Assembly: GCA_035476575.1 (NCBI GenBank)
Contig: DATILL010000007.1
Coordinates: 1-18,375 of the forward strand
From: DATILL01 sp035476575
GTDB taxonomy: Bacteria; Actinomycetota; Actinomycetes; Mycobacteriales; JACQDL01
DNA length: 18,375 nt
Reading direction: 5' to 3'
Shown: positions 1-9,608 of the stretch, piece after piece
How positions within the stretch are numbered: position 1 is the stretch's first letter
Layout: every line of letters begins with the position of its first letter
Program-made: the position numbers and the translations under genes
The notes under the pieces: model-generated
What the model saw: only the letters and a program-made list of their open reading frames with translations
What the model was told of the DNA's origin: nothing
Database searches by the model: none

Positions 1-199
1 GAACCCCTTGACCACCGGCGGCAAGCTCCTCGACGTCGCGCTGGAGCTCTACGCGATGGTCGTGATCACCTCCGTCGCGGGTGCCTTCGCCTCGTTCTTC
101 CACCGTCGCACGCACGAGCGCGCGGCTCGTCAGGACGCGACCCCCTCGCCCGCCGACCACCACCCAGAACACGACACCCGGGCGACTTGCCGCACATGA
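1..199 (+). CDS. C-terminal end of a probable ion (potassium) channel protein, partial
   Basis: The reading frame is open from the first bases of the window to a TGA at 197-199, so this is the 3' end of a gene that starts outside. It encodes about 65 residues. A hydrophobic stretch (about residues 10-32, rich in L, V, A and I) ends in the motif ASFFHRR, followed by a polar, low-complexity tail rich in D, H and P. The arrangement of a polar loop with LTTGGK, a last transmembrane helix and an ASFF-type cytoplasmic end resembles the last inner helix of actinobacterial two-TM potassium-channel proteins (Ion_trans_2). The selectivity filter would lie upstream and is not visible, so the family call rests on similarity of the tail only. 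An internal TTG at 8 could be read as a start, but continuity with upstream coding is more likely. Confidence 0.45.
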   Translation, partial: NPLTTGGKLLDVALELYAMVVITSVAGAFASFFHRRTHERAARQDATPSPADHHPEHDTRATCRT

Positions 200-216
200 C
201 CCCGGGGCGGGCCGAA

Positions 217-222
217 TAGGAT
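217..222 (+). promoter_or_regulatory. Candidate -10 box of a leaderless typA transcript
   Basis: TAGGAT lies exactly 12 to 7 nt before the GTG start at 229, so transcription would begin at or next to the start codon. GGGAG lies immediately against the start codon, too close to act as a normal ribosome-binding site, which fits leaderless initiation. No convincing -35 hexamer is visible. Confidence 0.45.
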
Positions 223-228
223 CGGGAG

Positions 229-2073
<1,845 letters not shown>

Positions 2074-2127
2074 CGCGGCCGGGCCGGCATCATCCACCAT
2101 CCCGCGCACGTGCACGGCGCGCCGCCG

Positions 2128-2151
2128 TTCGGCCGCATTGGGCAGGCCGAA
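2128..2151. terminator. Small hairpin downstream of typA, weak terminator candidate
   Basis: TTCGGCC (2128-2134) and GGCCGAA (2145-2151) form a 7-bp perfect stem with a 10-nt loop, 54 nt after the typA stop. No T-run follows, as is common for actinobacterial terminators. The rest of the 2074-2309 gap holds no gene that I can support. The promoter of the next gene must lie here, but no clear consensus is visible (TAACTA near 2226 is one possibility). Confidence 0.3.
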
Positions 2152-2309
2152 TGATGTAGGCGTGATGAGGTTCGGGCGCTCTATGGTCACGATTCGGCTA
2201 ACGGCGGCGAGCCCCAGGCGAACCGTAACTAGTGTCCCGCTCGCCGGCACCTGGCCGGGTCACGGTTCCGTACCCGCTACCCCGCGGGAACCAAGGAGGC
2301 GCAGGGAAC

Positions 2310-4058
2310 GTGAAGATTCGAAGGGCTACTGCCCTACTCGCGGGCGGGGTGGTACTGGCGATGACCGCCGCCGCCTGCGGCGGGAGCACCGCCCCGCCCA
2401 GTACGAACACGCCGAAGGGACCGAGCGGGACGGCCACCTGGGCCGAGGTCACTGACACCATCCAGAACTTCTTTTCGGTGATCTCGGCCGGTAACTCGAC
2501 CGCGACCGCGAACATCGTTGGCCGGCTGCAGCTCTCACCGTTCGAGATCCTCCCCGACTTCACCATCAAGGCCGACCCGGACCTGATGGCGGGCGAGCCG
2601 GCCACCGCGACGACGAACGGGAAGTTCACCGTCACCTACACGCTGAACCCGAAGGCGGTCTGGAACGACGGCCAGCCGATCACCTGGCAGGACTTCGAGT
2701 TCACCTGGCAGATCCAGAAGTCGTCCGACCCGAAGAAGGGTGGCTGCGAGGCGCTGCTGGGCACCACCGGCTACGACCAGATCGAGTCGGTCGCCAAGGG
2801 TGCGAACGACCAGACCGCGGTGGTGACCTTCAGCTCGCCGTACCCGGACTGGAAGAGCCTGTTCCAGCTTTACTCCAAGCATGTCATCGACAAGGGTGAC
2901 CCGAAGGCGACCTGCGCCTACATCACCAAGGGCTGGCCGCTGACCGACGGGATCCCGGTCGGCGCCACCAACGGCCCGTGGCAGCTGCTGAAGACCGACA
3001 TCGACACCCAGAACAAGACCGAGACGCTGACCCCGAGCCCGAAGTGGTGGGGCGCCAGCCAGCCCGGGCTGCAGCGGCTGGTCTACCTCTACACTGGCAG
3101 CGACGCTGGCGTCGCGGTGAAGAACCTTAAGTCCGGCACGGTGGACATCATCTACCCGCAGCCGCAGCTCGACCTGGTCAAGCAGATCAAGGCCCTCGCC
3201 CCGAGCGTCACCAGCGAGACCAACTTCGGCCTGTCCTTCGAGCACATGGACCTGAACACCCGCAACGTGCACCTGGCCAAGCCGGAGATCCGCAAGGCCA
3301 TCGCGCTGGGCCTGGACCGGCAGCAGATCGTGACGGCCACGGTCGGGCAGTTCGACAGCCGCGCCTCGGTGCTGGGCAACCGGCTGATCGTGACCAACCA
3401 GCCCGGCTACAAGAACAACGGCGCCGCCTACGACCACCGGGATGTCGCGGCCGCGCAGAGGTCGATCGAGTCGGCCGGCTACAAGAAGGGCCCGGACGGG
3501 ATCTACGTCAGCCCGCAGGGCCAGCGGCTCTCACTCGAGATGATGACCACGGTCAACAACAAGCTCCGCGAGAACACTATCGACACGGTGACCGCGCAGC
3601 TCAAGGATGTCGGCATCGAGATCAAGAAATACCTGAACCCGGACATCTTCGCGGGCAAGGAGAAGCCGAAGAGCCTGGAGGCCGGTGGCTTCGACATCGG
3701 GCTGTTCGCCTGGGTCGGCAGCCCGTTCGTCACCCAGGCGACGTCGATCTACAAGAGCGTCAAGGGTGACGCGCAGGGCCAGAACTACGTCCACGGCAAC
3801 GACCCGCTGGTCGACTCCCTGTTCGACCAGCTCAACAAGGAGACCGACCCGCAGAAGCTGACCGAGCTGCAGAACCAGATCGACACTCAGCTCTGGAACG
3901 ACATGTACACCATTCCGCTGTACCAGAAGCCGACGTTCATCGCGTTCAACGCGCGGCTCACGCCGTACGACCCCGGCACCCGCCGCGGCGTCGGTGACAA
4001 CGCGACCCAGGTCGGCCCGCTGTGGAACAACGACACCTTCACCTTCAAGTCCTCCTGA
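2310..4058 (+). CDS. Oligopeptide/dipeptide-type ABC transporter substrate-binding lipoprotein (SBP family 5)
   Basis: The 582-residue product is an extracytoplasmic solute-binding protein of family 5 (DppA/OppA type). It would be anchored to the outer face of the membrane and deliver ligand to the permeases encoded just downstream. The start is the GTG at 2310, because AAGGAGG sits at 2293-2299 and a lipoprotein signal follows: KIRR, a hydrophobic core, then a lipobox ending TAAAC with the lipidated cysteine at residue 23. The segment around VWNDGQPITWQDFEFTW is the classic family-5 signature. A longer frame from 2232 would put charged residues before the signal peptide and has no ribosome-binding site. 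The substrate cannot be read from sequence: family members bind peptides, but also sugars, nickel and other ligands. An 18-bp hairpin follows, which should let this gene be expressed above the transporter genes. Confidence 0.93.
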   Translation: MKIRRATALLAGGVVLAMTAAACGGSTAPPSTNTPKGPSGTATWAEVTDTIQNFFSVISAGNSTATANIVGRLQLSPFEILPDFTIKADPDLMAGEPATATTNGKFTVTYTLNPKAVWNDGQPITWQDFEFTWQIQKSSDPKKGGCEALLGTTGYDQIESVAKGANDQTAVVTFSSPYPDWKSLFQLYSKHVIDKGDPKATCAYITKGWPLTDGIPVGATNGPWQLLKTDIDTQNKTETLTPSPKWWGASQPGLQRLVYLYTGSDAGVAVKNLKSGTVDIIYPQPQLDLVKQIKALAPSVTSETNFGLSFEHMDLNTRNVHLAKPEIRKAIALGLDRQQIVTATVGQFDSRASVLGNRLIVTNQPGYKNNGAAYDHRDVAAAQRSIESAGYKKGPDGIYVSPQGQRLSLEMMTTVNNKLRENTIDTVTAQLKDVGIEIKKYLNPDIFAGKEKPKSLEAGGFDIGLFAWVGSPFVTQATSIYKSVKGDAQGQNYVHGNDPLVDSLFDQLNKETDPQKLTELQNQIDTQLWNDMYTIPLYQKPTFIAFNARLTPYDPGTRRGVGDNATQVGPLWNNDTFTFKSS

Positions 4059-4117
4059 CCGGATGACCTGCTGATGCACGGTGTCCTGATCCAGGTGCCC
4101 TAGTCTGGGTGTCCGGC

Positions 4118-4156
4118 TCGCCTTCCGGGGCGGGATGATCCCGCCCCGGAAGGCGA
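4118..4156. terminator. Perfect 18-bp hairpin between the binding-protein and permease genes
   Basis: TCGCCTTCCGGGGCGGGA (4118-4135) is followed by a 3-nt loop and its exact reverse complement (4139-4156). It lies 60 nt after the binding-protein stop. There is no T-run. It probably acts as a terminator or attenuator, or as a 3' stabilising structure that sets the binding protein above the membrane and ATPase subunits. Confidence 0.75.
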
Positions 4157-4238
4157 ACCCTCGAACGCGCTTCCCTCTCCCGCTCGTGACGCCGGTCTCG
4201 GTGACCCCGAACCGCGATCAGCGAGCGCCGACGCGGCG

Positions 4239-4244
4239 TAAGGT
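4239..4244 (+). promoter_or_regulatory. Candidate -10 box of a leaderless permease transcript
   Basis: TAAGGT lies 12 to 7 nt before the GTG at 4251, the same geometry as at typA and mshB. It follows the strong hairpin at 4118-4156, so the permease/ATPase genes may have their own transcript. No consensus -35 is seen. Confidence 0.45.
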
Positions 4245-4250
4245 GACGAC

Positions 4251-5243
4251 GTGGTGCTGTATGTGGTACGGCGGTTGTTCTCGTCGGTGTTTGTCCTGCT
4301 GGCGAGCTCGATCCTGGTCTTCGCGATGGCCTCGTCGGTCGCCGACCCGCTCGCTCCGCTGCGGACCAGGCAGCCACCGCCGACGCCCGAGCAGATGGCA
4401 AACCAGGCCCACCTGCTCGGGCTGGACCGGCCCTGGTACACCCGCTACCTCACCTGGCTCGGGCACGCCGTCCGCGGTGACTTCGGAAATGACCTGGGTG
4501 GCAACCCGATCAGCCGGTCGCTGTGGGAGCACCTCTCGCTCACCCTCCGGCTGATCATCGCCTCCATGATCCTCGCGGTTCTGCTGGCGATCGCGGTCGG
4601 TGTGCTCACCGCAGTCCGCAAGAACAAGCTCTCCGACTACGTCGCGACAACGGTCGGCTACATGCTGATCGCGCTGCCGACGTTCTGGTTCGCCACGCTG
4701 CTCAAGGAGTTCGGCGCGATCCAGATCAACAACCTCTTCTTCGGCGGCCGTCAGGTGATCTTCGTCTTCGGTGTCGAGACCCCGGGGCTGAAGTCCTACG
4801 GCACGGCCAGCCAGATCTTCTGGGACCAGGTCGGACACATGGTCCTGCCGGTCCTCTCCCTGGCCGCGCTGAGCTACGCGGCCTGGAGCAGGTTCCAGCG
4901 CGCCTCGATGCTGGATGTGCTGGGCTCCGACTACATCCGGCTGGCCCGCGCCAAGGGGCTGACCTACGGCCGGGTGCTGATCCGGCACGGCCTGCGCAAC
5001 GCGCTGATCCCGCTGACCACGGTGGTCGCGCTCGGCGTGGGTGGCCTGCTCGGCGGCGCGGTGATCACCGAGACGGTCTTCGGCTGGAACGGCATGGGCC
5101 AGTACCTGCTCGACGCCATCAAGCACAGCGACCAGAACATCCTGCTCGCCTGGCTGCTCGTCTCGGCGTCCTTCGTGATCGCGTTCAACCTGGTCGCGGA
5201 CCTGATGTACGCCGTGCTCGACCCGCGAATCCGGCTCAGTTGA
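4251..5243 (+). CDS. ABC transporter permease, DppB/OppB type
   Basis: This 330-residue integral membrane protein is the first transmembrane subunit of the peptide-type importer. Hydrophobic segments lie near residues 5-25, 98-122, 132-152, 195-215, 253-280 and 295-322, giving the six-helix plan of the family, with a periplasmic loop between the first and second. The cytoplasmic EAA loop that docks to the ATPases is at about 227-254 (DYIRLARAKGLTYGRV followed by LRNALIP). The C-terminus ends in DLMYAVLDPRIRLS, typical of DppB proteins. The GTG at 4251 is chosen because VLYVVRRL is the usual N-terminus and a -10-like box is positioned for leaderless translation. The second permease gene starts 64 nt downstream. 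Confidence 0.94.
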   Translation: MVLYVVRRLFSSVFVLLASSILVFAMASSVADPLAPLRTRQPPPTPEQMANQAHLLGLDRPWYTRYLTWLGHAVRGDFGNDLGGNPISRSLWEHLSLTLRLIIASMILAVLLAIAVGVLTAVRKNKLSDYVATTVGYMLIALPTFWFATLLKEFGAIQINNLFFGGRQVIFVFGVETPGLKSYGTASQIFWDQVGHMVLPVLSLAALSYAAWSRFQRASMLDVLGSDYIRLARAKGLTYGRVLIRHGLRNALIPLTTVVALGVGGLLGGAVITETVFGWNGMGQYLLDAIKHSDQNILLAWLLVSASFVIAFNLVADLMYAVLDPRIRLS

Positions 5244-5307
5244 CCCCACTGTGCAACCAGCCCACCGCCGCCGTCGCTGACCCGCCGTCGCGAGAAAGGT
5301 CGGAGCC

Positions 5308-6246
5308 ATGACGAGCATCCAGCTCGACCCACAGGCGGACGTGGCCGCCACGACCGCGGGCACGGTGGGTGGCGAGTTCACCGTCGCCGCGCGCAGCCAG
5401 CGGCAGCAGATCATCTCCCGCTTCCTGCACAACAGGCTCGCGCTGGGCGCGCTGCTGGTCTACGCGACCATCGTGATCGGGTCGTTCGTGGCGCCGCACC
5501 TCTACCGGTGGGGCTACGCCGACCTGGACACCACCTCGCTGTCGCGCCCCCCTGGCTCGCCCGGCCACCCGCTGGGCACCGCCGACCTCGGCCAGGACCT
5601 GCTGGCCGAGCTGATGCGCGGGGTCCAGCGGTCCACCCTGATCGCGTTCGTCTACATCGTGATCGCGCTGGCCATCGGCATTGTGGTCGGCTCGGTGGCG
5701 GGCTACTTCGGCGGCTGGGCCGACAGCCTGCTGATGCGGCTGGTCGACCTGATCCTGACCATCCCGCTGCTGGTCATCCTGCTGGTGCTCGCCGCCAAGT
5801 ACGCCGGCGGCGGCGGCGCGGTCGGCATCGCGGTCGTGCTCGGCGTGCTCGGCTGGCTGGACCTGGCCCGGATCCTGCGCAGCCAGTTCCTCTCGCTGCG
5901 CGAGCGGGAGTTTGTCGAGGCGGCGCACGCGATGGGCGCCTCCAACCGGCGGATCATCTTCAAGCACCTGATCCCGAACTCGCTCGGCCAGATCATCGTC
6001 TGGATCACGCTCGGCGCCGCCGTGTCGGTGCTCCTTGAGGCCTCGCTGAGCTTCCTGGGCTTCGGCGTCCGGAACGACATCTCGCTCGGCAAACTGGTCG
6101 CGGACGGCGTGAACGCCGCGGACAGCCGGCCCTGGCTGTTCTACGTTCCGGGGCTGGTGCTGATGGTCATCGTGATGTGCGTGAACTTCATCGGTGACGG
6201 GGTCCGCGACGCGTTCGACCCGGCGAACAGCCGGGTCCGCGCCTGA
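5308..6246 (+). CDS. ABC transporter permease, DppC/OppC type
   Basis: The 312-residue product is the second membrane subunit. It has the DppC layout: a cytoplasmic N-terminal tail of about 45 residues, a first helix (about 46-65), an extracytoplasmic loop containing HPLGTADLGQD (the hallmark HxLGTDxxGRD-like motif with T and Q variants), then five more helices. The EAA loop is at about 201-227 (EFVEAAHAMGASNRRIIFKH followed by LIPNSLG). The C-terminus GDGVRDAFDP is typical. The ATG at 5308 is preceded by GGAG around 5300. It lies between the other permease gene and the ATPase genes, in line with one transcript. Confidence 0.94.
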   Translation: MTSIQLDPQADVAATTAGTVGGEFTVAARSQRQQIISRFLHNRLALGALLVYATIVIGSFVAPHLYRWGYADLDTTSLSRPPGSPGHPLGTADLGQDLLAELMRGVQRSTLIAFVYIVIALAIGIVVGSVAGYFGGWADSLLMRLVDLILTIPLLVILLVLAAKYAGGGGAVGIAVVLGVLGWLDLARILRSQFLSLREREFVEAAHAMGASNRRIIFKHLIPNSLGQIIVWITLGAAVSVLLEASLSFLGFGVRNDISLGKLVADGVNAADSRPWLFYVPGLVLMVIVMCVNFIGDGVRDAFDPANSRVRA

Positions 6247-6256
6247 CCGCCGGTCC

Positions 6257-6305
6257 GACCGTGTCCCAGGACCCGACCGTGTGGCAGGACCCGAGAGTGT
6301 CGCAG
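6257..6305 (+). repeat. Short tandem 18-nt repeat before the first ATPase gene
   Basis: GACCGTGTCCCAGGACCC (6257-6274) is repeated at 6275-6292 with two mismatches, and a partial third unit follows at 6293-6305. It lies in the spacer between the second permease gene and the preferred ATG of the ATPase gene. The in-frame GTG at 6261 inside the repeat could be mistaken for the start. Confidence 0.7.
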
Positions 6306-6317
6306 CAACGGAGCAGC

Positions 6318-7532
6318 ATGCAGACGATCAGCGCACCCGCCGTACAGACCGAACATTCGGCCGGAGAGCCGGTCCTTGAGGTGACCGACCTCGAGGTGCG
6401 GTTCCCGACGGAGGACGGCGTTGTGAACGCCGTCCGTGGAGTCTCCTACGCGCTGTACCCGGGCCAGACGCTCGGTATCGTGGGCGAGTCGGGGTCGGGC
6501 AAGTCGGTGACGTCGTTGGCGATCATGGGCCTGCTGCCACCCAGCGCCCGGGTCACCGGCTCGGTCCGGTTCAAGGGACGGGAGCTGCTCGGTCAGCGCG
6601 ACCGGCAGCTCGCCGCGATCCGCGGCAAGGGCATCGCGATGATCTTCCAGGATCCGATGACCTCGCTGAACCCGGTCCTCAAGGTCGGCTTCCAGATCAC
6701 CGAGACGCTGCGCCAGCACGACAGGTCGCTGTCCCGCAAGAGCGCGGAGTCCCGGGCCGTCGACCTGCTCAGGCTGGTCGGCATCCCGAACGCCGCCGAG
6801 CGGATCGGCGCGTACCCGCACGAGTTCTCGGGGGGCATGCGCCAGCGCGTGGTGATCGCGATCGCGATGGCCAACCGGCCCGACGTGATTATCGCCGACG
6901 AGCCGACCACGGCCTTGGACGTGACGGTGCAGGCCCAGGTGCTGGAGGTGCTCAGGACCGCCCAGCAGGAGACCGGCGCGGCGACCGTGCTGATCACGCA
7001 CGACCTCGGCGTGGTCGCCGGCATGACCGACCGGGTGCTGGTGATGTACGCCGGGCGGCCGGTCGAGGTCGGCAGCGTGGACGACATCTACTACTCACCG
7101 CGGATGCCGTACACCCTCGGCCTGCTCGGCTCGCTGCCCCGGGTCGACGCGCGGGAGCGGCAACGGCTGACGCCGATCCCGGGCAGCCCGCCGTCGCTGA
7201 TCAGCCCGCCGCCCGGCTGCCCGTTCGGCCCGCGCTGCCCGATGCATCTCGACCAGTGTGACGAGGCCGAGCCACCCCTGGTCGAGGTCGGCGAGGACCA
7301 CCGGGCAGCCTGCATCCGCTCCACCGAGCTGGCCGCGCCGGACGTCACCGCCGCGGACGTGTACGAGGTGACCTCGGTCGACGACACCCTCGGCGACGCG
7401 CCCACCGTGCTCGCCCAGGAGGACGCCGAGGCCCACCGCGCCGGGACGTTGACCGGTGCGCCGACCGACCTGGCCGCACCGACCGACCCGACCGCACCGA
7501 CCGCTCAGCGATCCACCGAGGAGGACACGTGA
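6318..7532 (+). CDS. ABC transporter ATP-binding protein, DppD/OppD type
   Basis: This is the first of two ATPase subunits, 404 residues from the ATG at 6318. That ATG is preferred over the in-frame GTG at 6261 because GGAG sits at 6310-6313 and the upstream codons come from a short tandem repeat. Motifs: Walker A GESGSGKS (56-63), signature FSGGMRQR (170-177), Walker B VIIADEP (190-196) and the H-loop histidine at 228. The C-terminal oligopeptide-transporter domain carries PGSPPSL and four cysteines (301, 307, 314, 332), the positions linked in relatives to a metal or Fe-S site. Beyond this domain is an unusual tail of about 70 residues, rich in A, T, P and D with repeated PT motifs, which I cannot assign. 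The next gene overlaps by 4 nt. Confidence 0.94.
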   Translation: MQTISAPAVQTEHSAGEPVLEVTDLEVRFPTEDGVVNAVRGVSYALYPGQTLGIVGESGSGKSVTSLAIMGLLPPSARVTGSVRFKGRELLGQRDRQLAAIRGKGIAMIFQDPMTSLNPVLKVGFQITETLRQHDRSLSRKSAESRAVDLLRLVGIPNAAERIGAYPHEFSGGMRQRVVIAIAMANRPDVIIADEPTTALDVTVQAQVLEVLRTAQQETGAATVLITHDLGVVAGMTDRVLVMYAGRPVEVGSVDDIYYSPRMPYTLGLLGSLPRVDARERQRLTPIPGSPPSLISPPPGCPFGPRCPMHLDQCDEAEPPLVEVGEDHRAACIRSTELAAPDVTAADVYEVTSVDDTLGDAPTVLAQEDAEAHRAGTLTGAPTDLAAPTDPTAPTAQRSTEEDT

Positions 7533-8584
7533 CCGCCCCGGCAACCGACGCGGCTCGCCGCGACCGGCCGCGCGGCGAGCCCGTGCTCTCCGTCCGCGAC
7601 CTGCGCAAGTACTTCCCGATCAGGGGCAAGGGCCTGATCCGACGTACCGTCGGCGCGGTCAAGGCGGTCGACGGCGTGAGCTTCGACATCTACCCGGGCG
7701 AGATCCTCGGCCTGGTCGGCGAGTCCGGGTGCGGCAAGTCGACCACCGGGCGGGCGGTGCTGCACCTGCAGCCGGCGACCAGCGGCTCGGTCATGTTCCA
7801 GGGCCGGGAGCTGACTGCGCTGACCCGGTCCCAGATGCGACCGCTGCGCCGGCAGATCCAGATCGTCTTCCAGGATCCGTACGCGTCGCTGAACCCGCGG
7901 CTGCCAGTCTTCGACATCGTGGCCGAGCCGCTGGTCATTCACCGGCTGGCCCGCGGCCAGGCGCTGCGCGACCGGGTCGGTGAGCTGCTCAAGCTGGTCG
8001 GCCTCAACCCGGAGCACGCCAACCGGTACCCGTACGAGTTCTCCGGCGGGCAGCGGCAGCGCATCGGCATCGCCCGCGCGCTCGCCCTGGAGCCGAAGAT
8101 GCTGGTGCTGGACGAGCCGGTGTCCGCGCTGGACGTGTCCATCCAGGCCGGCGTGATCAACCTGCTGGAGGACCTGCGTGACCGGCTCGGGCTGTCCTAC
8201 CTGTTCATCGCGCACGACCTGTCCGTGGTCCGGCACATCGCCGACCGGGTCGCGGTGATGTATCTCGGCAAGATCGTCGAGCTGGCCGACCGGGACGAGC
8301 TGTTCGACCGGCCGACCCATCCCTACACCCAGGCGCTGCTGTCCGCGATCCCGCTGCCCGACCCGAACCGGGAGCGGCAGCGCCGTCGGATCCTGCTGCA
8401 GGGTGACCTGCCCAGCCCGGCCAACCCGCCGTCCGGCTGCCGGTTCCGCACCCGCTGCCCGAAGTTCGCCAACGAGCTGACCGAGGAGCAGCAGGAGCGG
8501 TGCCGGACCGAGGAGCCCGAGCTGGTCCCGCGTGGCGGCCACCCGTCCGCCTGCCACTTCGCGGAGACCGTCCAGATCATCTGA
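7529..8584 (+). CDS. ABC transporter ATP-binding protein, DppF/OppF type
   Basis: This is the second ATPase subunit, 351 residues. Its GTG start overlaps the TGA of the preceding gene (GTGA at 7529-7532), so the two are translationally coupled; GAGGAGG lies just before. Motifs: Walker A GESGCGKS (64-71), signature FSGGQRQR (171-178), Walker B MLVLDEP (191-197) and the H-loop histidine at 229. The C-terminal oligopeptide domain again has four cysteines (304, 310, 325, 342). With the DppD-type partner it should form the heterodimeric ATPase that drives uptake. A strong hairpin follows 16 nt after the stop, closing the operon. Confidence 0.94.
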   Translation: MTAPATDAARRDRPRGEPVLSVRDLRKYFPIRGKGLIRRTVGAVKAVDGVSFDIYPGEILGLVGESGCGKSTTGRAVLHLQPATSGSVMFQGRELTALTRSQMRPLRRQIQIVFQDPYASLNPRLPVFDIVAEPLVIHRLARGQALRDRVGELLKLVGLNPEHANRYPYEFSGGQRQRIGIARALALEPKMLVLDEPVSALDVSIQAGVINLLEDLRDRLGLSYLFIAHDLSVVRHIADRVAVMYLGKIVELADRDELFDRPTHPYTQALLSAIPLPDPNRERQRRRILLQGDLPSPANPPSGCRFRTRCPKFANELTEEQQERCRTEEPELVPRGGHPSACHFAETVQII

Positions 8585-8599
8585 GCGGCGGAGCCCTCT

Positions 8600-8675
8600 C
8601 CCCTCCGCCGATCATCGAGCTGCTGGGGCTAAATGATCTCTGCGGACCCCAACACCTCGATGATCGGCGGAGGGG
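8600..8675. terminator. 20-bp stem hairpin closing the transporter operon
   Basis: CCCCTCCGCCGATCATCGAG (8600-8619) pairs perfectly with 8656-8675. The 36-nt loop can form a further TGGGG/CCCCA stem (8624-8628 with 8647-8651). It stands between the last ATPase gene and mshB and is the likely transcription end. No T-run follows. Confidence 0.75.
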
Positions 8676-8701
8676 GTGGCTAGGTCGGAGGGGGTGGCTA
8701 G
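8668..8701 (+). repeat. 16-nt direct repeat ahead of mshB
   Basis: CGGAGGGGGTGGCTAG occurs at 8668-8683 and again at 8686-8701, an 18-nt period. The first copy is part of the right arm of the hairpin, and the second supplies the first bases of the mshB -10 box. The duplication thus joins terminator and promoter. Confidence 0.8.
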
Positions 8702-8704
8702 TCT
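8699..8704 (+). promoter_or_regulatory. Candidate -10 box of a leaderless mshB transcript
   Basis: TAGTCT lies 12 to 7 nt before the ATG at 8711, so the mRNA would start at the ATG. No Shine-Dalgarno sequence lies at normal spacing; the G-rich repeat is 10 to 24 nt away. Confidence 0.5.
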
Positions 8705-8710
8705 GGCGCC

Positions 8711-9607
8711 ATGAGCGACGGACCGGACCGGCGGATGCTGCTGGTGCACGCCCACCCCGACGACGAAGTGATCAACAACGGCGCCACCATGGCGCAGTAC
8801 GCCGCTGGCGGCGTACAGGTGACCCTGGTGACCTGCACGCTCGGCGAGGAGGGCGAGGTTCTGGTGCCCGACCTGGCCCGGCTGGCGGCCGGGGAGGCCG
8901 ACCAGCTCGGCGGGTACCGGATCGTGGAGCTGCAGCGCGCGATGGGCGTGCTGGGGGTGCGGGACCACCGCTTCCTCGGCGGGGCCGGCCGGTGGCGGGA
9001 CAGCGGCATGATGGGCACCCCGGCCAACGCGCGTCCTCGGGCGTTCTGGCAGGCGGAGGTGGACGAGGCTGCTCGCGACCTGGTCGCCGTGGTGCGCGAG
9101 CTGCGGCCGCAGGTCATGGTCACCTACGATGAGAACGGCGGCTACGGCCACCCGGACCACATCCAGGCCCACCGGGTCGCCATGCGGGCCTACGAGCTGG
9201 CCGCCGACAAGGAGTACGAGCCGGAGCTCGGAGCGCCGTGGCGGGCGGCCAAGGTGTACTGGTGCGCGATCCCCCGCTCGGTGCTGGCCGAGGGCATCCG
9301 GCGGCTGCGGGAGGCTGGCCACGAGTCGCCGTTCGGCGTGGTAGGGAGTGTGGACGACCTCCCGTTCGGTACGCCGGACGAGCTGGTCACCACTGCCGTG
9401 GACGCCAGCCCGTACGCCGGGCACAAGCTCGACGCGATGCGCGCGCACGCCACCCAGATCGCGACCGACGGGCCGTTCTTCGCGCTGTCGAACAACCTCG
9501 GGCGTGAGGTGATGGGGATGGAGTTCTACATCCTGGTGCGCGGCGAGCGCGGTCCCGGCGTGGGCGAGCGCGGCTGGGAGGACGACCTGTTCGCCGGATT
9601 GGGCTGA
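8711..9607 (+). CDS. mshB: MshB, GlcNAc-inositol deacetylase of mycothiol synthesis
   Basis: The 298-residue product is a zinc-dependent LmbE/PIG-L family deacetylase. MshB removes the acetyl group from 1-O-(2-acetamido-2-deoxy-glucopyranosyl)-myo-inositol in the cytoplasm, the second step toward mycothiol, the main low-molecular-weight thiol of actinobacteria. The zinc-binding motif AHPDDE is at 14-19 and the second metal motif HPDH at 147-150; the conserved TCTLGEEGE segment is at 41-49. Length and the MGMEFY and DDLFAG C-terminal motifs fit MshB better than the paralogous mycothiol-conjugate amidase Mca. The start is the ATG at 8711, supported by the correctly spaced -10 box. The next gene begins one nucleotide after the stop. 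Confidence 0.93.
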   Translation: MSDGPDRRMLLVHAHPDDEVINNGATMAQYAAGGVQVTLVTCTLGEEGEVLVPDLARLAAGEADQLGGYRIVELQRAMGVLGVRDHRFLGGAGRWRDSGMMGTPANARPRAFWQAEVDEAARDLVAVVRELRPQVMVTYDENGGYGHPDHIQAHRVAMRAYELAADKEYEPELGAPWRAAKVYWCAIPRSVLAEGIRRLREAGHESPFGVVGSVDDLPFGTPDELVTTAVDASPYAGHKLDAMRAHATQIATDGPFFALSNNLGREVMGMEFYILVRGERGPGVGERGWEDDLFAGLG

Positions 9608-9608
9608 G

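Noticed and set aside
2232..2309. Longer start for the solute-binding protein
   Set aside because: It would add polar residues before a good lipoprotein signal; AAGGAGG correctly serves the GTG at 2310.
4218..5967. Long minus-strand frames opposite the permease genes
   Set aside because: Composition (R, Q, D, H-rich) is typical of antisense frames of membrane protein genes; no ribosome-binding sites or motifs.
6261..6317. GTG start of the DppD-type ATPase at 6261
   Set aside because: It lies in a short tandem repeat without a ribosome-binding site; the ATG at 6318 has GGAG at good spacing.
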